From Lentibacter algarum (GTDB lineage: Bacteria; Pseudomonadota; Alphaproteobacteria; Rhodobacterales; Rhodobacteraceae): a DNA stretch of 64,000 nucleotides. The position numbers and the translations under genes were made by a program. The notes beneath the pieces were generated by a model. The model saw only the letters and a list, made by a program, of their open reading frames with translations, did not search any database and was not told the origin of the DNA. Location of the stretch: contig NZ_CP158687.1 in assembly GCF_040580765.1 (NCBI RefSeq), positions 2,294,001 to 2,358,000 of the forward strand. Reading direction: 5' to 3'. Each line of letters begins with the position of its first letter. Position 1 is the stretch's first letter. Positions 53,718 to 62,447 of this stretch are shown one piece after another.

Positions 53718-55046
53718 CTATTTGTAAATATCAGGCAAAAGAGTTGTGGAAACAGCGGGGACATAGGCAATGAACAAAACCACGACGAACATGCACAACA
53801 CGAAGGGCACAGCACGCACTGCGATCTTGAGGATCGATTCACCTGTTATTCCAGAAACCACAAAAAGGTTCAGTCCAAGGGGCGGCGTGATGAAGCCAAC
53901 ACCCAAAGCGGTGATCATCATGATACAAAACTGAATTTCGTTCATGCCGATGTTTTCGGCCAAAGGTTGCAAGATCGGAGCAAGGATCACGATATTGGGC
54001 GTGGTTTCCATGACGCAGCCCGCGGCGATTAAAATACCGATCATCAGCAGTATGAGAATCCAAGGCTCTTCCGTAAGCGCCGTGACCGACGTCACAAAGC
54101 CCTGCGGCACCCCCATTATAGCCAAAGCCTCAGCCAAGGGGGCGGAGAAGGCGATGATCGGCAAAATTACACCATTCACTTTGGCAGAGCTGACCAGCAT
54201 CGCTGGAAAGTCCGCAAAGGTCAGTGTTTTCAGAAAGAAGCCCATGCCGATGGTGACAACAACAGCGGTGGCACCTGCCTCAGTTGGCGTCAGGCGGCCC
54301 GAAAAAATACCGTAAAAGATAATTCCAGGAACAATAAATGCATACCAGCCCGATTGCAGTGAGCGTCCCAAATTGCTCAGCCACTCCATAAAGGTCAGGT
54401 TGCCACCACCCTCATAAGCATAGACGCGGTTCACAACGAGGTTCGTGATCAAAATTGAGATCAGGATACACAGCCCCGGGATCAAAGCAGCCAAGAACAA
54501 GGTTGAAGCGGAAATTCCCAACACAAGCCCAATGATAATGTATGCAATGGACGGTGGGATCAGAATTCCAGTGCAGGCCCCTGCTGCGACCAGTGCGCAG
54601 GCATAGGGGCGCGGGTATCCTGCCTCAACCAAACGGGCGATTGTCATTCTGCCCACAGCGGCAGCCCCTGCCGCGTCAGACCCGGATATTGCAGCAAACA
54701 TACCGCAGACAAGCACTGTCGCTGATCCGAACCCACCCTTGGTAAAGCAGGTCAGCGCTTCGGCGACATCGAGGAATTTTCGCGACAGGCCCGTTCGGAC
54801 CAACACGTCACCCGTCAAGATAAACAGGGGAATCGCTGTCAGAGCAAAGGCATCAATGCCGCTAAACAACCGTTCGCCGACAAGGCTCAAAGGCAGATCG
54901 CCCGACATCAGCAACATCAAAATAGCAGAGCTGCCAATCGCGGCCCAGACTGGTACAGCCAAGGCGATAAGCGCCACAAACAGAATGACGGGTACGTAAA
55001 AGTCCCAACCAAGCTCTACAGTTTGCGCGACAGTATTCCAAAGCAT
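53718..55046 (-). CDS. hpsM: TRAP transporter large permease for DHPS
   Basis: 442 residues with about 12 helices and DctM features TAIPLFILTGDVLV, GACTGILIPPSIAYIIIG, GIFSGRLTPTEAGATAV and FITPPLGLNLFVVSG. It lies 12 bases after the small-permease gene and 12 bases before hpsN. It supplies DHPS for the downstream dehydrogenases. Confidence 0.92.
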   Translation of the reverse strand: MLWNTVAQTVELGWDFYVPVILFVALIALAVPVWAAIGSSAILMLLMSGDLPLSLVGERLFSGIDAFALTAIPLFILTGDVLVRTGLSRKFLDVAEALTCFTKGGFGSATVLVCGMFAAISGSDAAGAAAVGRMTIARLVEAGYPRPYACALVAAGACTGILIPPSIAYIIIGLVLGISASTLFLAALIPGLCILISILITNLVVNRVYAYEGGGNLTFMEWLSNLGRSLQSGWYAFIVPGIIFYGIFSGRLTPTEAGATAVVVTIGMGFFLKTLTFADFPAMLVSSAKVNGVILPIIAFSAPLAEALAIMGVPQGFVTSVTALTEEPWILILLMIGILIAAGCVMETTPNIVILAPILQPLAENIGMNEIQFCIMMITALGVGFITPPLGLNLFVVSGITGESILKIAVRAVPFVLCMFVVVLFIAYVPAVSTTLLPDIYK

Positions 55047-55057
55047 CGTGCCGCTCC

Positions 55058-55582
55058 TTAATCAAATAACGTGTCACCCTCGTAGACTGGCTTGCCAGTC
55101 TTGAGGGAGATGAAATCATGACGAAGCGACTGAAGAAGGCGCCAGATCATAAGAGCAAATCCGCTGGGCACCGCCATCAGGAACCACACCTGAGAGATGC
55201 GCAGCCCATGGGTTACGGACCCGAATTTGTAGGAAACGTGAACGGCCTCCATCGACCAGTAAAGCGCGATCAGCGCAACGACCATCATCACCAGATCGCC
55301 GAACATATAGAGCAGCGCCTTGGGTCGTGGGCCAAGGTAATGCATGATCACATCGATACGGATATGAGCGCGCTCCTTAACTGCGGCAGCCGCCCCGATC
55401 CAAGCCAGATAGATAAAGGAATAGCGTACAATCTCCTCGCCCCAGATCGACGAGTAGGCGAAAATTTCGCGGCGTAGCACCTCGACAGCCATCGTGATGA
55501 CCAGCATCACGTAGAACGTCAAAAGCAGCCAGCGCTCAGCGTTCTGATCTAATTTACGCAGGAATTCCATGGTGTGGTCCAT
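55058..55582 (-). CDS. hpsL: TRAP transporter small permease for DHPS
   Basis: 174 residues with four helices and the DctQ core AWIGAAAAVKERAHIRIDVI. It sits between the binding-protein and large-permease genes of the DHPS operon. Confidence 0.9.
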   Translation of the reverse strand: MDHTMEFLRKLDQNAERWLLLTFYVMLVITMAVEVLRREIFAYSSIWGEEIVRYSFIYLAWIGAAAAVKERAHIRIDVIMHYLGPRPKALLYMFGDLVMMVVALIALYWSMEAVHVSYKFGSVTHGLRISQVWFLMAVPSGFALMIWRLLQSLRHDFISLKTGKPVYEGDTLFD

Positions 55583-55680
55583 CTGGGTTCCATGACAAAA
55601 CCTCGCACAGAGTGCGCAGCGTTCTTAATCATGTTGCGTGGGTGTTTCGGGCGCTCCACAAGGGCGCCCGAAGGTTACTT

Positions 55681-56832
55681 TTAGGCGTCGTGAACGTAGT
55701 ATTTGCCCTGCGTTCCCGCGGCCTCTTCCATCTGTGCAAACGCATCCATGGACCCAGCCAACTCCACCTTGAACTTGTCCCATTCGGAACGCTGGTAGCC
55801 GCCTGCGTCTTTCCATTCGGCGAGTTGGTCGTCACTCAGAGAGTGGAACTCGACCCCAGCTTTGGCCAGCTCAGCCATCGCGTGGGACCGTGCCGAAGGA
55901 ACCTTCGCAAGGTTCTGGTGTGCGGTCATCTCAGAGCCCCACATGATGCCCTCTTGAACGTCGGCCGGCATAGAATTGAACCACTCAAGATTACAAGAAT
56001 AGACTTGGGAATCAGGTACGGCTTGTGTGAAAGTTACATGCGACAAGATATCCTTGAAGCCAAACACGAAGAGCGCGCCCACGGAGGGATCAAGTGCGTC
56101 AGCCACACCCTGCTGGATCGCAGAGGGCGTTTCGCCCCAAGCTACCGGCGTTGGGTTTGCACCGACCATTCGATAATACTGCTGTAGCATCGCAGAGCCA
56201 GGAACGCGGAACTTAACGCCCGCCAGATCGGACGGCGTAATCACTGCACCAGCGCCACCCTTACGCACAGCAACAACCCGCGGGTCGATGTTGACGTAGA
56301 ACAATGGCTTGAATCCGTTCTCTTCGATCTTGGGCGTCACATTGGAGCCCCAGAAGTCGGAGTTCACAAGGTTCGTGAACCGTTGGTTTGACCCGCACAG
56401 ATACGGCATGTTGATCAGATCAACAGTAGACGCAAACGGAGCGAAATTTGACAGCGAGTGCTGAGCCGCTTGAATGGTGCCACCCTGAACCGCCGATACC
56501 AAGGCACCGCCCGCACCAAGCTGACCACCAGGGGCAAGCTTGACATAGACCTTCCCATTTGTGGCGTTCTGGATGTTTTCCTTCAGATCCAGCTGCATGA
56601 TAGGGTAGCTACGTGATGCGCCCAGCACATAGGCCGTGGCGATTGTCATGACGTGCTCCGCGGCGGCCTCGCGGTCTCGCTCTTCGGTGGCCGACTGAGC
56701 TGCTGCTTCAGTTGACCAAAGCGTCCCTGCTGCACCCGCGACGAGTGCCGCTGTGAAGCCAGCGGTCGACGCTATTTTCAGAAAATTCCGGCGCTCTGCA
56801 GACGCGAGCCCTTTACGGTCTTGATCGTCCAT
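55681..56832 (-). CDS. hpsK: TRAP transporter substrate-binding protein for DHPS, Tat-exported
   Basis: 383 residues. A twin-arginine signal (ERRNFLKIASTAGFTAALV) ends near STEAAAQ around residue 45. The DctP core includes VYVKLAPGGQLGAGGALV, GVKFRVPGSAMLQQYYRMVG with the ligand arginine, and WGETPSAIQQGVADALDPSV. It is the receptor for the hpsLM permease. DHPS as ligand follows from context. Confidence 0.9.
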   Translation of the reverse strand: MDDQDRKGLASAERRNFLKIASTAGFTAALVAGAAGTLWSTEAAAQSATEERDREAAAEHVMTIATAYVLGASRSYPIMQLDLKENIQNATNGKVYVKLAPGGQLGAGGALVSAVQGGTIQAAQHSLSNFAPFASTVDLINMPYLCGSNQRFTNLVNSDFWGSNVTPKIEENGFKPLFYVNIDPRVVAVRKGGAGAVITPSDLAGVKFRVPGSAMLQQYYRMVGANPTPVAWGETPSAIQQGVADALDPSVGALFVFGFKDILSHVTFTQAVPDSQVYSCNLEWFNSMPADVQEGIMWGSEMTAHQNLAKVPSARSHAMAELAKAGVEFHSLSDDQLAEWKDAGGYQRSEWDKFKVELAGSMDAFAQMEEAAGTQGKYYVHDA

Positions 56833-56856
56833 ATGGTTCTCCTCCCAAAAGATATT

Positions 56857-57039
56857 TCAGCCGTCGTCTTTGCGTCGAACAGCTTCTTTTTTTAGAATTG
56901 CGACGACAAAAAGCACCGTCGCAAAAAACAGAACCAACATTTCTCCGACATCACCCAGAAACGCGCTGTCCGCGAACGCGCCCAAGGCGACATTCGAAAA
57001 GAAAACGAGAAAAACAATGAATGAGCCAGTCAGAAACAC
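56857..57039 (-). CDS. Small two-helix membrane protein at the head of the DHPS operon
   Basis: 60 residues from GTG 57039, with GGAGG at 57046-57050. A longer frame to TTG 57072 would touch the operator and is less likely. There are two hydrophobic helices (FLTGSFIVFLVFF and EMLVLFFATVLFVVAIL) and a basic tail (KKEAVRRKDDG). No family is recognised. Its place 24 bases before the TRAP receptor suggests an accessory to the transporter. Confidence 0.6.
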   Translation of the reverse strand: MFLTGSFIVFLVFFSNVALGAFADSAFLGDVGEMLVLFFATVLFVVAILKKEAVRRKDDG

Positions 57040-57073
57040 CAAGAGCCTCCACTCTAATAGGTTCAGACTCAAA

Positions 57074-57110
57074 TGTAAGCGCTTACAGATGATTCTTGCA
57101 AGCGTTTACA
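57074..57110. promoter_or_regulatory. Paired LacI-type operators
   Basis: TGTAAGCGCTTACA (57074-57087) is a perfect 14 bp palindrome, and TGCAAGCGTTTACA (57097-57110) is a close variant. Their centres are 23 bp apart. Both have the central CG of LacI-family sites. They lie between the DHPS operon and the divergent LacI-type gene, so they probably let the regulator control both. Confidence 0.8.
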
Positions 57111-57175
57111 TTTTAGGTGCTGTGTATTTGTAATTTTGCTTTAATATCAGAATGAAACGATCATTTGAGGTCTAC

Positions 57176-58198
57176 ATGCCACCGTCCGCCCCGCCCCAAA
57201 TTCCAACTGTGCAAGACGTTGCAATCGCAGCGGGCGTATCGACTGCAACGGTGTCACGCTGCCTAAACGAAAAGCAGAAAGTGTCTCTAAAGACCCGCGA
57301 GCGCGTGATGGAGGCTGTGGAACGGCTTGGGTACACACCAAACTTTAATGCTCGCGCAATGGCAGCCAAACGATCCCATACAATTGGCGCGATTATTCCG
57401 ACCATGGAAAATGCCATCTTTGCACGCGGACTTCAGGCCTTTCAGGAAACGTTGCACCAATTGGGCTATAACCTGTTGGTTTCCAGTAGTGCATATCAGC
57501 CAAAATTGGAGGCTGAGCAGATCCGCGAGCTGGTTGCGCGTGGGGCTGAAGGCCTTCTCTTGATCGGGTATGAGCGGGATCAGGCCATTTATGACTATTT
57601 GGACCGGCGTAGCATTCCAACGGTGCTAGCCTGGGCATCTTCTCCTGACAAAGCCTATCCATTCGTAGGGTTTGACAACAAGGCCGCCATGCGCGGCTTG
57701 GCTGATAAGGTGATCGAGATGGGACACCGTCGGATTGGGGTAATCTCTGGTGTGATTGCGGGCAATGACCGAGCGGCAGGCCGACTGGCAGGGATCAAAG
57801 AAAGCTGGCAGTCGCACGGGTTTGATATCGAGAACCTTGCGATCATCGAAACCCCTTACGATATCGAAGGTGGTGGAAAAGCATTCGAAAAGCTAATGGC
57901 GGCAGATTTGAAGCCAACAGTCATAATGTGCGGAAACGACGTCCTTGCGACAGGCGCGATATCAAAGGCCCGTGAGATGGGCTTGGGTGTTCCGCATGAT
58001 GTTTCTGTAACTGGGTTTGATGATATCGAACTGGCCCGTTGTGTCTGGCCACCCCTGACAACCGTACATGTTCCGCACCGGCAAATGGGACGTGAAGCAG
58101 CAAATTCATTGATCGACTTGATTGAGAAGCGCTCCACAAACATCAGCCGCGAACTCAATGTATCAATCGTAATGCGCGGTTCTCTGGTCGGCCTTTAA
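57176..58198 (+). CDS. LacI-family transcriptional regulator of the DHPS operon
   Basis: 340 residues from ATG 57176, with GAGG five bases upstream; an ATG at 57152 is in frame but poorly supported. The HTH reads TVQDVAIAAGVSTATVSRCLNEKQKVSLKTRERV, followed by a periplasmic-binding-like inducer domain (HTIGAIIPTMENAIF, GHRRIGVISG, VTGFDDIELARCVWPPLTTV). It is transcribed away from the hps operon across the twin operators. It likely senses DHPS or an early metabolite. Confidence 0.92.
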   Translation: MPPSAPPQIPTVQDVAIAAGVSTATVSRCLNEKQKVSLKTRERVMEAVERLGYTPNFNARAMAAKRSHTIGAIIPTMENAIFARGLQAFQETLHQLGYNLLVSSSAYQPKLEAEQIRELVARGAEGLLLIGYERDQAIYDYLDRRSIPTVLAWASSPDKAYPFVGFDNKAAMRGLADKVIEMGHRRIGVISGVIAGNDRAAGRLAGIKESWQSHGFDIENLAIIETPYDIEGGGKAFEKLMAADLKPTVIMCGNDVLATGAISKAREMGLGVPHDVSVTGFDDIELARCVWPPLTTVHVPHRQMGREAANSLIDLIEKRSTNISRELNVSIVMRGSLVGL

Positions 58199-58437
58199 GC
58201 GAACAGCAGGCATGTTCATGGCGCGCTGTTTGTTCCACGAGATCGGTGTCACGCCACAATGGACTTAGCGCAAAAGCCCTAACCAGTCCTCTCAACCAAG
58301 TTTCTGGGTGTCTCGACGCGGGGAAACAGACTTGGAGAAAGTATCGCCACATACGTCCAATCAAAGATTTCATTTGATCTAATTGAAAATTTACGGCAAG
58401 GACACTGCAATCATTTTCCAACTATGGCAGAAATCAA

Positions 58438-58644
58438 ATGGAAGTCAGTGTTCGCGACAACAATGTCGATCAAGCTCTACGTGCGCTTAAGAAAAAACTA
58501 CAGCGCGAGGGCGTGTTTCGTGAGATGAGACTCAAAGAGCATTTCGAAAAGCCATCAGTGCGTAAAGCTCGTGAGAAAAAAGAAGCAATCAGCCGTCAGC
58601 GCAAACTTGCTCGCAAAAAAGCTCAGCGCGAAGGTATGCTTTAA
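58438..58644 (+). CDS. rpsU: 30S ribosomal protein S21
   Basis: 68 residues, essentially the whole S21 sequence: [38 protein letters not shown] and a basic C-terminus ending KKAQREGML. Intact length. It stands alone, followed by a strong terminator. It is the only housekeeping gene in the window. Confidence 0.97.
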   Translation: MEVSVRDNNVDQALRALKKKLQREGVFREMRLKEHFEKPSVRKAREKKEAISRQRKLARKKAQREGML

Positions 58645-58741
58645 TAGCACCCGAGCATACACGCGTTTAAAGGAGCTCAACTACATGATTGAGCATTTCT
58701 GAAATCACGCAGGTATACCTCTGAGTTGTCTAGCTGTAACT

Positions 58742-58775
58742 ATGCCCTGCGAGTTCTGCTCGCGGGGCATGTTCT
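58742..58775 (+). terminator. Rho-independent terminator after rpsU
   Basis: ATGCCCTGCGAG (58742-58753) and CTCGCGGGGCAT (58759-58770) form a 12 bp stem with one G-T wobble and a five-base loop, followed by a T-rich run. Confidence 0.85.
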
Positions 58776-59077
58776 TTTGTTGGCAAAGAATGCGTTGAAT
58801 GCCCTGTCGCACGAGCTGCAGGAGGCATATTTGGTGCGCCACTTCCTCACAACCATCCAAGAACAGCGCTGTCCTGCTTCATCCCACATGAAATCATGTG
58901 AGGCAAATGGTCAGCCTGAACCGTTGTTGCAAAAATCCTAAATACCGTTACACACCTATTTCATATTGTAGGCAGCTGTCGCTTTGCACCTAAAACTGTA
59001 AACTTTTGAAAGACCTAGCTCCCATGCTTGGAAAAATCTTTAAGCGATTTCGCAAGATAGATGACGATATCATCATC
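58776..59077 (+). other. Region between rpsU terminator and IS element; possible interrupted gene
   Basis: Mostly non-coding. At its end, ATG 59034 opens MLGKIFKRFRKIDDD and runs into the left end of the IS at 59078, so a small gene may have been interrupted here. It is too short to identify. Confidence 0.3.
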
Positions 59078-59150
59078 TGTCCGTCGTCATATAAAGTTGG
59101 ACATCAGATCGGCTTGAGCACAGGAGGCTCTGGTTCGTTCGTGTGATTGA

Positions 59151-60131
59151 TTATGCTGCTTGTTTTTGATGTTGCAAGCGGCGTTGGCGGATTGTTTGGC
59201 TTTTGATCTTCTCCCTTTCCCTCAAAATGGCTTTATCGCGCCCGAAGTAGACGTCAGCGGGTGTGACGTTGTTCAGGCTCTCGTGGTAGCGCTGGTTGTT
59301 GTAATACTCGACAAAAGCCCCGATCTGACGCTCGAGATCGCCGGGCAGGTAATAGTTTTCCAGCAGAACACGGTTCTTCATGGTCTGGTGCCAGCGCTCG
59401 ATCTTACCTTGCGTTTGCGGGTGGAGCGGTGCTCCGCGAACGTGATCCATTCTTTGCCCTTCCAGCCACTCAGCCAGATCGCCAGAGATGTAGCAGGAGC
59501 CGTTATCGCTGAGCAGGCGCGGCTTGTGCCGAACAGTGGCTTGATCACAACCGGATGCAGCCAATGCCAGCTCGATCGTGTCTGTTACGTCCTCAGCACG
59601 CATATTTGTGCAGAGTTTCCATGCAATGATGTAGCGGCTGTAATCGTCCAGGATTGTGCTCAGATAATACCAGCCCCAGCCGATGATCTTAAAGTAGGTA
59701 AAATCAGTCTGCCACATCTCGTTGATAGCTGTGGTTTTGTCTGTGAACTCGTCAGCAGCCTTGATCACCACATAATCAGGCGCAGTGATCAGGTCAGCTG
59801 CTTTTAGAATGCGGTAAGCTGATGATTCAGAGACAAAATACCGCTTCTCATCCGTGTATTTGACGGCAAGCTCGCGTGTCGACAACGCCTCGTGCTCCAA
59901 TGCAAACTCGATCAAATCATCGCGCCTGACGTCTGGGATACGGTTCCAGACAGACTTGGGACGCGGCGAATGATCCGCCAACGCGTCCAGACCACCATCG
60001 AGATAAAGATCGTACCATCGATAAAATGTGCTGCGCGGAATGCACAGCATATCAAGCGTCTGTTTGACTGGCAGGTGTGAGCCTTCGACGGTGCGGATGA
60101 TCTCAAGCTTCTCGGATGCTGGATACCTCAT
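59151..60131 (-). CDS. IS3-family transposase OrfB (integrase catalytic domain)
   Basis: 326 residues. An N-terminal HTH (LPVKQTLDMLCIPRSTFYRWYD) precedes the rve-type DDE domain: first aspartate in MWQTDFTYFKI, second in RLLSDNGSCY, glutamate in QGKIERWHQTMK. It is intact. Its ATG overlaps the orfA stop by 4 bp, so expression may depend on coupling rather than the usual programmed frameshift. Confidence 0.95.
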   Translation of the reverse strand: MRYPASEKLEIIRTVEGSHLPVKQTLDMLCIPRSTFYRWYDLYLDGGLDALADHSPRPKSVWNRIPDVRRDDLIEFALEHEALSTRELAVKYTDEKRYFVSESSAYRILKAADLITAPDYVVIKAADEFTDKTTAINEMWQTDFTYFKIIGWGWYYLSTILDDYSRYIIAWKLCTNMRAEDVTDTIELALAASGCDQATVRHKPRLLSDNGSCYISGDLAEWLEGQRMDHVRGAPLHPQTQGKIERWHQTMKNRVLLENYYLPGDLERQIGAFVEYYNNQRYHESLNNVTPADVYFGRDKAILREREKIKSQTIRQRRLQHQKQAA

Positions 60132-60502
60132 TCCTCGTATCCCCCATTTCCTGTCATGCTTTTTTTGAGCAGCCGGTTTTCAAGAGTCAGATCCGCCACG
60201 CACTCTTTCAATGCCAGCGACTCTGAACGCAGCTCCTTCACTTCTGGCGACGTCGCCTGACGCGCAGTGTCCCCAGACAGACGTCGCTTGCCTGCCTCAA
60301 GGAATTCCTTAGACCAGCTATAATACAGGCTCTCAGCGATCCCCTCACGACGGCACAACACAGAAATACTTTCCTCGCCACGCAGACCTGCCAAAACAAT
60401 GCGGATCTTCTCCTCCGCTGAATAGGTTTGCCGTGTCTTGCGGCGGATGTTCTTAACCACCTTGTCGGCGGCATCTTTCGATGTGGTAGGCTTCTTTGTC
60501 AT
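60128..60502 (-). CDS. IS3-family transposase OrfA
   Basis: 124 residues with a transposase_8-type HTH (TYSAEEKIRIVLAGLRGEESISVLCRREGIAESLYYSWSKEF) and a leucine-rich coiled coil near the end (ALKECVADLTLENRLLKKSM). Intact. Confidence 0.93.
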   Translation of the reverse strand: MTKKPTTSKDAADKVVKNIRRKTRQTYSAEEKIRIVLAGLRGEESISVLCRREGIAESLYYSWSKEFLEAGKRRLSGDTARQATSPEVKELRSESLALKECVADLTLENRLLKKSMTGNGGYEE

Positions 60503-60590
60503 CTCGATCTCCTAATCGATAAGATGAACCAGAAATCCTCCGTTGTTCAAATGCTCAGATCTGTCCAGCAGGGGCTGACGTCAGACAAGA

Positions 60591-60719
60591 TTATTTGCCG
60601 GACAAAGCGGCACTCATTCTAAACTGAAGCTGGTTGGCATCGAGAAAGCGGATCAAAGCGCACTCTCCGCAACCATATTCTTGACCTATATCAACGCATC
60701 CCACGTGAACACATTCCAT
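60591..60719 (-). pseudogene. Short Cys-rich reading frame beside the IS, possible regulator fragment
   Basis: 42 residues (MECVHVGCVDIGQEYGCGEC, then ALIRFLDANQLQFRMSAAL). The CGECALIRFL segment is faintly reminiscent of the N-terminus of Crp/Fnr-type regulators. It ends three bases from the IS edge, so it may be a gene beginning cut by the IS. Low confidence; it could be chance coding. Confidence 0.2.
60681..60694. promoter_or_regulatory. FNR/Anr-like box upstream of the SQR gene
   Basis: TTGACCTATATCAA fits TTGAT-N4-ATCAA with one mismatch and lies 53 bp before the SQR start. Oxygen or redox control of the gene is plausible but the match is by eye only. Confidence 0.4.
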
Positions 60720-60747
60720 TGTCTCGATGTAAAGTGGAGGGATACTT

Positions 60748-62064
60748 ATGACGGATACGTTTGGCACGCCATCACGGCGGGGCTTTTTGGGCTTGGCTTT
60801 GGGCGCTGGCGCATTTGGGTTGGCGGGCGCAGGCAAAGCAGCCCCACGACAGGTAAAGACCAATGCAAACATACTCATTCTTGGCGCTGGTGCAGCAGGA
60901 GCAGCACTTGCAAACCGTTTGATCGAGCGGCTTGACGGGGCCACGATCACGCTTGTCGATGGGCGCCGCGAACATTGGTATCAGCCGGGGTTCTCGTTGA
61001 TTGCAGCAGGGCTCAAACCGGCCAGCTACTCTGTGACCCAAACAACAGACTGGCTGCCTTCGGATGTAACATTGAAACAGGATTGGGCCGCCAATATTGA
61101 CCCCGAAGCTCGTAAAGTCGCGCTCGCTGGGGGAGAAGTGCTCAGCTATGATTATCTGATCGTTGCAACAGGACTTTCTCTTGATCACGACGCAATCGAA
61201 GGGTTTAGTTTGGATATGGTGGGCCAAGACGGCATTGGCGCACTCTATGCTGGGCCTGATTATGCCGCAAAAACTTGGCAGGCAGCCTCTAAATTCACGG
61301 AAGACGGCGGCGTTGGACTTTTTACGCGCCCAGCCACCGAGATGAAGTGTGCGGGCGCTCCCCTCAAGCACACCTTCCTGATTGACGATCTGGCCCGAAA
61401 GGCTGGCTCGCGTGGCAAGATGGACGTCCACTACATGGCCAACAACAACAGCTTGTTTGGCGTACCTATTGTCTCCGAGAAGGTGCGGATGCTGTTTGGC
61501 GACAGAGGGATCACCCCTGACTATTCTCATGTTTTAACAGGTATTGATGCGGGCTCAAAGCGCGCACGGTTTGATACGCCCGAAGGCTCTGTGGAGCGTG
61601 ACTATGATTACATCCACATCATCCCCCCCCAGCGCGCACCTGACGTGGTGCGCCAGTCGGGTCTGAGCTGGGCAGATAAGTGGGTTGGCGAAGGCTGGAT
61701 GGAAGTGGACAAGGCCAGTTTGCGCCACCTGCGCTACCCAGAGGTTTTCGCGCTTGGCGATGTGGCGGGCGTGCCCAAGGGCAAGACGGCTGCCAGCGTG
61801 AAGTGGCAAGTGCCTGTGGTCGAGGAACACCTTGTCGCGCAGATTGCGGGCGACACGACAGATGCGGCCTACAACGGCTATACCTCCTGCCCCCTGATCA
61901 CCCAAGTGGGCCGCGCGATGCTGGTTGAGTTTGATTACAACAACAACTTAACGCCCAGCTTTCCCGGCATTATCGCCCCGCTTGAAGAACTGTGGATCAG
62001 CTGGCTGATGAAAGAAGTTGCCTTGAAAGCCACATATAACGCCATGCTGCGCGGCAAGGCTTGA
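60748..62064 (+). CDS. Sulfide:quinone oxidoreductase-like flavoprotein
   Basis: 438 residues, with GGAGGG before the ATG. The N-terminus has a Tat-like signal (SRRGFLGLALGAGAFGLAGA). FAD motif GAGAAGAALANRL; WYQPGFSLIAAG; the redox cysteines of SQR are probably those in MKCAGAPLKHTFL and YTSCPLITQVG; VFALGDVAGVPKGKTAASV is the C-terminal FAD motif. It would oxidise sulfide to sulfane sulfur at the membrane, passing electrons to quinone. Confidence 0.88.
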   Translation: MTDTFGTPSRRGFLGLALGAGAFGLAGAGKAAPRQVKTNANILILGAGAAGAALANRLIERLDGATITLVDGRREHWYQPGFSLIAAGLKPASYSVTQTTDWLPSDVTLKQDWAANIDPEARKVALAGGEVLSYDYLIVATGLSLDHDAIEGFSLDMVGQDGIGALYAGPDYAAKTWQAASKFTEDGGVGLFTRPATEMKCAGAPLKHTFLIDDLARKAGSRGKMDVHYMANNNSLFGVPIVSEKVRMLFGDRGITPDYSHVLTGIDAGSKRARFDTPEGSVERDYDYIHIIPPQRAPDVVRQSGLSWADKWVGEGWMEVDKASLRHLRYPEVFALGDVAGVPKGKTAASVKWQVPVVEEHLVAQIAGDTTDAAYNGYTSCPLITQVGRAMLVEFDYNNNLTPSFPGIIAPLEELWISWLMKEVALKATYNAMLRGKA

Positions 62065-62074
62065 GGAGAACGCT

Positions 62075-62431
62075 ATGCAAGATCTTACATTTACTACGCT
62101 GATTGCCGTCTTTGAGGAAATCTTCGGACGCGGGCTTTTCTGGGCCATGGTTGTCGCGGCATTGATCGTGACGGCGCTCTATCTCTTTGTGCTGATCCGT
62201 GACCGCGCTGTAAGCTGGAAAAAATTTCTCTGGGCACAGCTTTCGATGCCTTTCGGAGCGATTGCCGCTGTGCTGTTTGTTCAGGGCATGACACGATCGG
62301 GATTTGCCGACATTGGCGGACCGATTGATGTCATCGTTCTGCTTGCGGTGGCTGCAGGCGGGGCCGTAGGCATGGCGATTTTAGTTTACACGATCGAGTC
62401 TCTCTTTTGGCGGCAAGGCGGCGAGGGATAA
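62075..62431 (+). CDS. Small membrane protein, DUF5368-like
   Basis: 118 residues with three predicted helices (LFWAMVVAALIVTALYLFVL, AIAAVLFVQGM, VIVLLAVAAGGAVGMAILV). It follows the SQR gene after 10 bases, and similar small proteins accompany SQR in other roseobacters. It could anchor the enzyme or pass electrons; function is unknown. Confidence 0.7.
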   Translation: MQDLTFTTLIAVFEEIFGRGLFWAMVVAALIVTALYLFVLIRDRAVSWKKFLWAQLSMPFGAIAAVLFVQGMTRSGFADIGGPIDVIVLLAVAAGGAVGMAILVYTIESLFWRQGGEG

Positions 62432-62447
62432 GCCCCGCCGCCCCTAT

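Larger units (their letters stand above)
59078..60587 (-). mobile_element. IS3-family insertion sequence
   Basis: About 1.5 kb with overlapping orfA and orfB on the minus strand. Imperfect terminal inverted repeats start TGTCCGTCGTCA (59078-59089) and, inverted, TGTCTGACGTCA (60576-60587). I find no clear target-site duplication, so the flanks may have rearranged after insertion. Exact ends are approximate. Confidence 0.8.
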
